From JALZHR01 sp036389695 (lineage in GTDB: Bacteria; Acidobacteriota; Blastocatellia; Pyrinomonadales; Pyrinomonadaceae), in NCBI GenBank assembly GCA_036389695.1, contig DASVWG010000291.1, positions 1-54,452 of the forward strand: DNA of 54,452 nucleotides. The letters run 5' to 3'. Every line of letters begins with the position of its first letter. The first letter of the stretch is position 1. The position numbers and the translations under genes were made by a program. Below, piece by piece: positions 48,687-54,452 of the stretch. The notes beneath the pieces were generated by a model. It was not told where the DNA came from and made no database searches. It saw only the letters and a list, made by a program, of their open reading frames with translations.

Positions 48687-49413
48687 ACAAAGCTAAAAAT
48701 TCTTTATTTCCGTCCGCGCCCAGAATCGGCGAATCAATTACGCCGGCGACTTTTAAATTGTTTTCCATCGCGCAATTATTCACTTCATTAATTACTCGTT
48801 CGTGTTTTTCCGCGTCGCGAACAATGCCGCCTTTGCCGACTTCGCCGCGTCCGACTTCAAACTGCGGTTTTATTAAAACGATTATTTTTCCGGCATTTTT
48901 CAAAAGCGGGGGCAGAGCGGGAAAAATTTTCGTGACCGAGATAAAGGAAACGTCCATCACGATTAAATCGAATTTTTCGTCGAAATCCGCTGGCTTCAGA
49001 TAACGCGCGTTGGTGTTTTCGCGCACTTCGACGCGCGAGTCGTTTCGGAGTTTCCAGACGAGCTGATTCGTTCCGACATCGACAGCGACAACTTTTTTCG
49101 CGCCGTTCTGCAAAAGACAATCGGTAAAGCCGCCGGTCGATGCGCCGATGTCGAGACAGATATATTCGTTTACGGCAATATGAAATTCATGCAGCGCTTT
49201 TTCGAGTTTCAAGCCGCCGCGACCGACGTATTTTGATTCGGCTGTTTTGCCTTTTATTCTTATTTTCGAGTCGACGGAAAATTCCTGCGAAGATTTTTCG
49301 GCGCGCATTTCGTTAACCAGAACGACGCCCGACATCACCAGCGCCTGCGCTTTCGTTCGCGAATCAGTGAAGCCTTGCTCGACTAACAATTTGTCAATTC
49401 GTTCTTTCTTCAT
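48655..49413 (-). CDS. tlyA: TlyA-type rRNA (cytidine-2'-O)-methyltransferase
   Basis: A 252-residue protein. An S4 RNA-binding domain at about residues 3-60 (ERIDKLLVEQGFTDSRTKAQ) is followed by YVGRGGLKLEKAL and an FtsJ-like SAM domain with LDIGASTGGFTDCLLQNGAK (about 88-107). The catalytic K-D-K-type residues include MDVSFISVT and LIKPQFEVGRGEVGKGG (about 188-204). The family methylates 16S and 23S rRNA at cytidine 2'-OH; some members also act as haemolysins. It ends inside the DUF5522 start. Confidence 0.93.
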   Translation of the reverse strand: MKKERIDKLLVEQGFTDSRTKAQALVMSGVVLVNEMRAEKSSQEFSVDSKIRIKGKTAESKYVGRGGLKLEKALHEFHIAVNEYICLDIGASTGGFTDCLLQNGAKKVVAVDVGTNQLVWKLRNDSRVEVRENTNARYLKPADFDEKFDLIVMDVSFISVTKIFPALPPLLKNAGKIIVLIKPQFEVGRGEVGKGGIVRDAEKHERVINEVNNCAMENNLKVAGVIDSPILGADGNKEFLALYEAGENQTNN

Positions 49414-49523
49414 TTAACTCAAGCAAGTAAAAAAAGTTCGATTTCGATTAAGCGAATCTAATTTTGCAGGTCATTTATCTTTCAAATTCAAAGTGTTATG
49501 CTACTACTTTTGAATTTACCAGA

Positions 49524-50510
49524 ATGAAAAGGGAAACAAAACTGTCGGGCTTTGCCAGATACGCGTGGTTTGTCCTGGCATATAATGTCGTGGTCATACT
49601 TTGGGGCGTTTTTCTGCGCGCTTCGAAATCGGGCGACGGCTGCGGGCAGCATTGGCTGACGTGTCACGGCGAAGTCATTCCGTCGGCGCCGGAGATGAAA
49701 ACCGTCATCGAGTTTTCGCATCGTTTAACGAGCGGTTTGGCTTTTATCGCGGTTTTAGCTTTGCTTGTTTGGGCGTTTCGCCAATTCGGAAAAGGTCATC
49801 CGGTACGAAAAACGGCAATTATTTCATTCGTTTTTATCATTACCGAAGCGCTGGTCGGCGCGGGGCTGGTTTTGACCGGAAATACCGCTGAAACCTTGAC
49901 CGCGTCGCGTCCGTTCTGGATGGCTGGACATTTGATTAATACTTTTATTCTGCTTGCTTTTCTGAGCCTGACGGCGTGGTTTGCGAGCGGCGGAAAAATT
50001 TTTAATTTTAAAGCGCCGCCGAAAGTTTTATTGTTTTTAGGCATTGCCGTGCTGGGAATTTTCTTTGTCGGAATGAGCGGCTCGGTGGCGGCTCTGAGCA
50101 GTATGCTGTTTCCGTCCGGGACTTTGACCGAAGGCGTGGCGAAAGATTTTTCCGCCGCGTCGCACATTCTGCTTCGCCTGCGCGTCAGTCACCCGATTTT
50201 GTCGATTATGGTCGCGGTTTTTCTGGTGTTTCTGGCGGGCTGGCTGAAATCGAAAGCCGCCGGAAATTTTCGGGTGAGTCGGTGGGCAAACGTTCTGACG
50301 ATTTTGATTATCGTACAGATTGCGTTCGGCGCATTGACGCTTTTGACGCTCGCGCCGATTGTCATGCAAATCGGGCATCTGTTTCTGGCGGATGCGGTTT
50401 GGATTGTTTTCGTTTTGCTGTCAGCTAGTTTTCTGGCAGAGCAGCAGCAGCAGCAGAACGAATTGCCGGAAGCTTCGATAACGACACAGTCTCAGGAAAC
50501 GATACTGTAA
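49524..50510 (+). CDS. ctaA: Heme A synthase (COX15/CtaA)
   Basis: A 328-residue membrane protein with about eight helices. The haem-ligand histidines appear in EFSHRLTSGLAFIAVLALL (about residue 74), MAGHLINTFILLAFLSLT (about 146), RLRVSHPILSIMVAVFL and IVMQIGHLFLADAVWIVF, the four expected. LVGAGLVLTGNTAE follows. It oxidises haem O to haem A for cytochrome aa3-type oxidases, together with CtaB. ATG 49524 is chosen because the predicted cytoplasmic start is better than from 49464. No ctaB or oxidase gene is in the window. A run of A/T forms a weak bidirectional hairpin after the stop. Confidence 0.92.
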   Translation: MKRETKLSGFARYAWFVLAYNVVVILWGVFLRASKSGDGCGQHWLTCHGEVIPSAPEMKTVIEFSHRLTSGLAFIAVLALLVWAFRQFGKGHPVRKTAIISFVFIITEALVGAGLVLTGNTAETLTASRPFWMAGHLINTFILLAFLSLTAWFASGGKIFNFKAPPKVLLFLGIAVLGIFFVGMSGSVAALSSMLFPSGTLTEGVAKDFSAASHILLRLRVSHPILSIMVAVFLVFLAGWLKSKAAGNFRVSRWANVLTILIIVQIAFGALTLLTLAPIVMQIGHLFLADAVWIVFVLLSASFLAEQQQQQNELPEASITTQSQETIL

Positions 50511-50545
50511 AACTTTCGTTTAGCGACGACAAAGAGTGAAATAAA

Positions 50546-50589
50546 ATTTAAAGAAAAGAAAAAATGAGGTTTAGTTTTTCTTTTTAAAT
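50546..50589. terminator. A/T-rich hairpin between convergent genes
   Basis: ATTTAAAGAAAAGAAAAA (50546-50563) pairs imperfectly with TTTTTCTTTTTAAAT (50575-50589), in the gap between ctaA and the zinc-ribbon gene. It could terminate either. Confidence 0.45.
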
Positions 50590-51018
50590 CAATTTGTTAC
50601 AGACGCCCGTCTTAATTTCGTTTGCCTTCGCGGTCGGCGCGCCGGATTTGCTGCAAAACATAAAACCGACAATTATCAGTAAAGTTACGATAACGAGCGG
50701 AACGAGCCAGTTAAACATCGGATTTTCCGAGTACTCGCCGTCCGTCAAATCGCCGATTTCGGAAAAGGCTGTCGCCGCCGCGCGGTCGCTGACCGTTCCG
50801 ACGCCGCTGCCGAAACCTCTCGCGTCGCGGTCGAAAGTTTCGGCTGCGGCGGTGCCGATGCGGTCAACCGTCTCGGCTGTGTGCGGAACTTCGTCGGCTT
50901 GCAAAGGGACCGTTTCCGTCTCCGCCGCCGGCGCTTCTAAATCCAAAAAAGTTCCGTCGACGGGACAAACCGCGACGCTGTCGGCATATTCTTTTTTACA
51001 ATTCGGACATGTTTTCAT
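50584..51018 (-). CDS. Zinc-ribbon single-helix membrane protein
   Basis: A 144-residue protein. An N-terminal zinc ribbon has MKTCPNCKKEYADSVAVCPVDG (two CPxC/D-type pairs: Cys4, Cys7, Cys18). A long acidic linker of 60-70 residues and one membrane helix (WLVPLVIVTLLIIVGFMFC, about 104-122) follow. The zinc ribbon should be cytoplasmic, the short tail outside. The family is unnamed, but ribbon-plus-helix proteins of this shape are common in acidobacteria. It precedes the acyltransferase gene by none; the next gene is upstream with 38 bases between them. Confidence 0.7.
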   Translation of the reverse strand: MKTCPNCKKEYADSVAVCPVDGTFLDLEAPAAETETVPLQADEVPHTAETVDRIGTAAAETFDRDARGFGSGVGTVSDRAAATAFSEIGDLTDGEYSENPMFNWLVPLVIVTLLIIVGFMFCSKSGAPTAKANEIKTGVCNKLI

Positions 51019-51056
51019 GCAATTTTCCTCAATCAGAATTATTTATTTTTAAATCT

Positions 51057-51791
51057 TTAATCGGGCGAATGCAAGCGTTTGCTTTCCCGCCATTGTTTTC
51101 CACGCAAGACCAGTTCGTCAAGCGATTTTTGCAGTTCCTGCCGCTTATTTTCCAAAACTTCGTCGCCCGCATCCGCCGGAACGTAAATCGGCTCGTTAAT
51201 TATCAGGCGCGCGCGGCTGAACGGTTTCGGAATTTGCAGATTGTCCCAGCTTTTCAGACGCCAGAATTTTTCGGCTTCGACCGCGAAAGGCATCAAAGGA
51301 TTTCCGGTTTTTTTCGCCAGAAGGCACGCGCCGATTTTCGCGACGTATTTCGGTCCTTTCGGTCCGTCAATCGTAAAGCCCATCGGCAAACCTTCACGCA
51401 TTAAACGAATCATTTCGACCAGCGCCGCCACGCCGCCGCGCGTCGAAGAGCCGCGCGCCGCGCCGTAGCCGAAACGCTGTATAAAACGCGCGATGTATTC
51501 GCCGTCAAAGCTCTGCGACGTGATGACGACGATGCCGCGACGGCGAAAAAAATACGTTCCGAGAAAAATCCGGTTGTGCCAGAAAGTGTAAATCGGAACT
51601 CGTCCGGCTCGCTCAATCGCTTCGAAATTTTCCCAGCCTTCCAGTTCGAAACGCACGGTTTTTCCGATAAAATTTATCAGGAAATAAAAGGCTAAATCGG
51701 CAGCTCGAATCAGACATCTTTGCCTGAAAGAATAACCGGCAAGCGAGGCAAACTCGTAAACTTCGCGAATTTTTTTATTTTTGCGCGGCAT
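51057..51791 (-). CDS. DUF374 lysophospholipid acyltransferase-like protein
   Basis: A 244-residue membrane-associated acyltransferase-like protein of the DUF374 (LpxL/PlsC-related) group. IYTFWHNRIFLGTYFFRRRG (about residues 89-108) contains the catalytic His (HN-type in place of HxxxxD, as in this family). ARGSSTRGGVAALVEMIRL and GFTIDGPKGPKYVAKIGA (about 157-175) are the second and third blocks. Relatives acylate lipid A precursors or KDO sugars. It precedes the zinc-ribbon gene on the same strand. Confidence 0.88.
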   Translation of the reverse strand: MPRKNKKIREVYEFASLAGYSFRQRCLIRAADLAFYFLINFIGKTVRFELEGWENFEAIERAGRVPIYTFWHNRIFLGTYFFRRRGIVVITSQSFDGEYIARFIQRFGYGAARGSSTRGGVAALVEMIRLMREGLPMGFTIDGPKGPKYVAKIGACLLAKKTGNPLMPFAVEAEKFWRLKSWDNLQIPKPFSRARLIINEPIYVPADAGDEVLENKRQELQKSLDELVLRGKQWRESKRLHSPD

Positions 51792-51909
51792 TGATAGGCA
51801 GAAACTAGCAAGTTAGGTTATTATTTGCAACAAAGCAATAGATTTTATCGTAAATTTTGTTGCGGGACTTGTCTATGAAATAAGCTCTAAATCGTTTGAA
51901 AAGGTAAAG

Positions 51910-52716
51910 ATGCAAAGAAAAATTTTGATTATCGACGACCATGATGACCTGGCGACGGCGCTGCGGGAAAAATTTTCCGAACTCGGTCACGACGTCAAGA
52001 TAATCGAAAGCCGCCGCGAAGCGCTCGCCGCGCCGGAAATCGAAGATTTCGATTTGGTTATCACCGACCTGGACGACAGTGAAAAACTGGTCTCGGCACT
52101 CAATCAAAACGGCAACGGCAGCGAATGTCTGCCGGAAGCCGAAGCGGCAGAAACTGCCGAAAGCGTCAAAGCCTTTAAAATCTGCGCCACAAATTTTCGC
52201 CGCGACGAATTTAACGAGGACGAGCTGAAAACGCTCGTCGAGATTGCCTTAGATTACAAAACAAAATTTATCGACCAGCGAAAAGCCATGCAGAATCTGC
52301 ACGAAAACATCGAGTTTGAACTGCCGAGCACTATCAGCGTGATGCATTCGGTGCTCGAATACCTGATGAAGCGCGTCGAAAAAGTCGGCGTCGTTCATTC
52401 GGAAAACTCTAATCTTTTCATCGCTTTAGATGAAGCCTTCGTCAACGCCGTCAAGCACGGCAACAAATTCGACACGCAGAAAAACATCAAAATCACGGCG
52501 GAAGTTTCGACCAAAGAAGCGCGTTTTACCATCGAGGACGAAGGCGAGGGCTTCGACGTCGCGGCGATTCCAGACCCGTGCGACCCGGAAAATCTTTTTA
52601 AAACTTCCGGGCGCGGCGTCCTTTTTATCTACAACATTATGGACGAAGTGAAATACAACGAGCGCGGCAATCGCCTGACAATGATAAAAAAATCTGATAA
52701 AACTGAAAATGTATGA
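51910..52716 (+). CDS. Fusion of receiver-like domain and RsbW-type HATPase (anti-sigma/kinase-like)
   Basis: A 268-residue protein. Residues 1-60 look like the first half of a response-regulator receiver: acidic pair Asp9-Asp10 (LIIDDHDD) and phosphorylation-type Asp53 (DLVITDLDD). The second half is not clearly present; the usual Lys is not seen, and an acidic insertion (about 66-88) follows. Residues about 125-262 are an HATPase_c of RsbW type with the N box DEAFVNAVKHGN (about 175-186), G1 EDEGEGFDVAA and G2 TSGRGVLFIYNIMD. There is no dimerisation/His domain, so it is likelier an anti-sigma-type serine kinase than a histidine kinase. It overlaps the thioredoxin gene by 4 bases (ATGA). 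Confidence 0.75.
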   Translation: MQRKILIIDDHDDLATALREKFSELGHDVKIIESRREALAAPEIEDFDLVITDLDDSEKLVSALNQNGNGSECLPEAEAAETAESVKAFKICATNFRRDEFNEDELKTLVEIALDYKTKFIDQRKAMQNLHENIEFELPSTISVMHSVLEYLMKRVEKVGVVHSENSNLFIALDEAFVNAVKHGNKFDTQKNIKITAEVSTKEARFTIEDEGEGFDVAAIPDPCDPENLFKTSGRGVLFIYNIMDEVKYNERGNRLTMIKKSDKTENV

Positions 52717-53510
52717 AGCCGCAACCCGGAAAAGTTTTTCTTTCAATAACTTTTGTCGTTCTGTCCGCTCTACAGCTTTTCGCGCAAACTCCGACAAGTA
52801 ATCACTCGTCAGTCAAAATCGAAATTAAAAATTACAAATATATCGTTTCCGGCGTCGTTTCGAGCGAAGCGGTAAAAAATGAAATCGTCGCAAAAGTCAG
52901 CGAAATAAGTAAAAATAACGCTGAATTTTCCGGACTTAAAGTCGCTGCCGCCGCCGAACGCTTCAGCGACGGCTGGCAGAAGGATTTTGACAAAGCGCTT
53001 TTTAAATCGAAGCTCTGGAAATCGGGCGTGTTTATTTTCACGACGACGCGAAACGCGAGCGATTATCCGAATGCGCCGGACGAAATTTTAAACGCGGGGC
53101 TTTTTCCGACCGACGGCGGCGCGCCGTTTAGAATCGCGGATTACGGAAATAAAACGGTTGTTTTATTTTTTCTGGCGTCGTGGTGTTCGCCGTGCGTTCA
53201 GCAGGCTGAGGCTTTGCAGGAATTTTACGCGGAGGCTTCGGCAAGCGGCGTGGAAATAATCGGCGTCAATACGGACACGGATGCAGACGAGAAATTTAAA
53301 GACTTCGTCGCGATGCGTAAATACAGCTACAAAATGACTGAGGGAAACGAAAAGCTTTACGCCGCCGCGCTCAGCGTTTCCAAATTTGCGGGCATTCCGC
53401 AGGCTTTCTTAATCCGCGACGGAAAGCTTTACGGAATATTTAAGGGCAATGCGCCGAATACGATTAAAAAGCTGAAAGAAGTGACTCTCGAGGTGGCAAA
53501 AATGAGATAA
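52713..53510 (+). CDS. TlpA-like exported thioredoxin with N-terminal BON-like region
   Basis: A 265-residue exported protein with a signal peptide (to about residue 25). Residues about 34-110 (KIEIKNYKYIVSGVVSSEAV ... VAAAAERFSDGWQKDFDKA) look like a BON-type alpha/beta module, which in other proteins binds phospholipid or envelope ligands; this assignment is tentative. From about 130 it is a thioredoxin domain with LASWCSPCVQQAEAL (CSPC about 155-158) and cis-Pro FAGIPQAFLIRDGKL (about 229-243), as in TlpA/ResA. The CSPC pair suggests reduction of envelope disulfides. It overlaps the REC-HATPase gene by ATGA, so the two are coupled. Confidence 0.8.
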   Translation: MKPQPGKVFLSITFVVLSALQLFAQTPTSNHSSVKIEIKNYKYIVSGVVSSEAVKNEIVAKVSEISKNNAEFSGLKVAAAAERFSDGWQKDFDKALFKSKLWKSGVFIFTTTRNASDYPNAPDEILNAGLFPTDGGAPFRIADYGNKTVVLFFLASWCSPCVQQAEALQEFYAEASASGVEIIGVNTDTDADEKFKDFVAMRKYSYKMTEGNEKLYAAALSVSKFAGIPQAFLIRDGKLYGIFKGNAPNTIKKLKEVTLEVAKMR

Positions 53511-53527
53511 GGTCAGGCTAGAAAATA

Positions 53528-53563
53528 ATGCGCGTAACAATCGGACAAATCAACACGATGTAA
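53528..53563 (+). pseudogene. Possible 5' remnant of a NAD synthetase/nitrilase-type gene
   Basis: ATG 53528 reads MRVTIGQINTM then TAA. MRVTIGQIN is a typical start of glutamine-dependent NAD synthetase and other carbon-nitrogen hydrolases. The homology would stop exactly where base composition drops, just before the pentapeptide-repeat gene. It is only 11 codons long, so chance is possible. Confidence 0.3.
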
Positions 53564-53574
53564 TTTAAGAATCT

Positions 53575-54452
53575 ATGACCAGCAGAACTGCCAACAAAAT
53601 CAAACAACGCAGAGAGAGCTTCAAAGAAAATCAAACTCCGGTCGTTGTGCGAAAACCAAATAAGGAGTTGTTTTCGCTTTTAGCAGGGACATCAGTTGTC
53701 GTTATTATTTTTCTTTCATATTTAGGATATTATAGAAGTGATTTTACAAACGAGTTGATAATCCCAATTATTGTTGCTGTCACCGTTTTGCTTTTGTTGA
53801 TTATCTGGTATTTGCCGAAATTTTATGTCCGGTCATTACCGATTGAAACAGGAAAAGACTTTGACCGCGAAAAAGAGAGACTCAAACTTGAAGATGATAC
53901 ACGAAAAACTTTTGCTCAGATTGTTGGCGGCATCGTGTTTCTTGGAGGTCTGATTTTCACCTATAACACTTTTCGCCTTCAGCAAGAAGGACAATTCACT
54001 GACCGTTTTACCAAAGCAGTTGCCCAACTTGGCGATGATAAATTGGAAATCCGTCTGGGCGGTTTGTATGCTTTAGAAAGAATTGCGAAAGATTCACCAA
54101 AAGATCATTGGACAGTAATGGAAATTCTTTCGGCGTATATTCGTGAAAGCACGAAGAAAAAAGAGGAAATTGCTGAGAATAACAGTAACAAGCCCGCAAA
54201 TGTCAACGTTAATGAAACGAAAAAAAATGAGAAAATTACAACGGATATTCAAGCGGCTTTAACCATTGTCGGGCGAAGAAAAATCGAACAAGATTCAAAA
54301 ACAGACAAAATAAATCTAAGTGGGGCAAATTTAAATAGGTCAAATTTAAATGGGTCAAATTTAAGAAAGGCGGACTTAAGGGAAGCAAATTTAATAGAAG
54401 CAAGCTTAAGGGAAGCAAGCTTAAGGGAAGCAGATTTATTTGGAGCGGATTT
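53575..54452 (+). CDS. Membrane pentapeptide-repeat protein (partial, runs off the window)
   Basis: Open from ATG 53575 to the right edge, at least 292 residues. A charged N-terminus precedes two membrane helices (LFSLLAGTSVVVIIFLSYLG; LIIPIIVAVTVLLLLIIWYL, residues about 32-80). A third helix follows near 122 (IVGGIVFLGGLIFTYNTF). Then FTDRFTKAVAQLGDDKLEIR and LGGLYALERIAKDSPKDHWT, a segment common to this bacterial family, lead into pentapeptide repeats A(N/D/S)LxxA from about 255 on (ANLNRSNLNGSNLRKADLRE pattern). The coding region is clearly more AT-rich than its neighbours, suggesting transfer. Similar proteins occur in genomic islands; the function is unknown. Confidence 0.8.
   Translation, partial: MTSRTANKIKQRRESFKENQTPVVVRKPNKELFSLLAGTSVVVIIFLSYLGYYRSDFTNELIIPIIVAVTVLLLLIIWYLPKFYVRSLPIETGKDFDREKERLKLEDDTRKTFAQIVGGIVFLGGLIFTYNTFRLQQEGQFTDRFTKAVAQLGDDKLEIRLGGLYALERIAKDSPKDHWTVMEILSAYIRESTKKKEEIAENNSNKPANVNVNETKKNEKITTDIQAALTIVGRRKIEQDSKTDKINLSGANLNRSNLNGSNLRKADLREANLIEASLREASLREADLFGAD

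Noticed and set aside
53528..53563. A functional short peptide gene (11 codons)
   Set aside because: No ribosome site; better explained as a gene remnant or chance.

Overview
The window looks like chromosomal DNA of an acidobacterium, most likely of the Blastocatellia/Pyrinomonadaceae type. This is inferred from gene content, since no rRNA is present. Pointers are roughly balanced base composition, an Oar-like TonB receptor with a carboxypeptidase-regulatory plug, three ECF sigma/anti-sigma modules, a DUF1015 protein, YtcJ-like amidohydrolases, a PilZ protein and many secreted proteins of unknown function. It carries 56 genes I can support (one cut by the right edge), one gene remnant, and no tRNA, rRNA, CRISPR array or transposase gene that I can see.

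Layout. 0-9.5 kb: a GNAT acetyltransferase, a Tat-exported intradiol-dioxygenase-like lipoprotein, a Kelch-like secreted protein, an ECF sigma factor with a zinc-finger/FecR anti-sigma protein, a secreted HEWGTF-motif protein, DUF1015, and four tandem paralogous lipoproteins. 9.6-19 kb: PhhB-like dehydratase, a GH1-like glycosidase, monomeric isocitrate dehydrogenase beside the C-terminal remnant of what looks like a different, dimeric isocitrate dehydrogenase, a 205-bp MITE-like element, two flavoenzymes (sarcosine-oxidase-like and L-amino-acid-oxidase-like), then purE and purK. 19-26 kb: dienelactone hydrolase, amidohydrolase, an arsenosugar-type cluster (ArsS-like radical SAM, NTF2-like, CMD peroxidase-like, DinB-like, TIGR04282-type transferase) and a GT4 glycosyltransferase. 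26-36 kb: TonB receptor, PilZ, exported proteins, VanX-like dipeptidase, alpha/beta hydrolase, second sigma/anti-sigma pair. 36-44 kb: small ABM-like protein, M16 peptidase, third sigma/anti-sigma pair, VKOR+DsbA oxidative folding pair, dxs. 45-54 kb: Spy-like protein, Nth, PLP sulfur-amino-acid enzyme, divergent arsI/arsR around a palindromic operator, DUF5522, TlyA, CtaA, DUF374 acyltransferase, a REC-HATPase fusion overlapping a TlpA-like thioredoxin, and an AT-rich pentapeptide-repeat membrane protein running off the edge.

The most striking non-coding feature is a collection of unrelated-in-sequence but alike-in-architecture intergenic palindromes. Each arm is 2-4 drifting copies of a 7-12 nt word (for example CAGGATGGA, GGACGAA, CACGAAAAA, ACTGATA, TTAACATTTA), followed by its inverted copy, sometimes nested two deep. 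They occupy six of the eleven convergent gene gaps and several co-directional ones, start within a few bases of stop codons, and in several genes supply the stop codon, the last codons, or (purK) apparently the start codon. Ordinary hairpin terminators occur in other gaps.

Arsenic chemistry is a second theme: an ArsS-centred cluster at 22-25 kb and an ArsI-type C-As lyase with its ArsR regulator at 47-48 kb, the latter two sharing a Cys-Cys tail motif.
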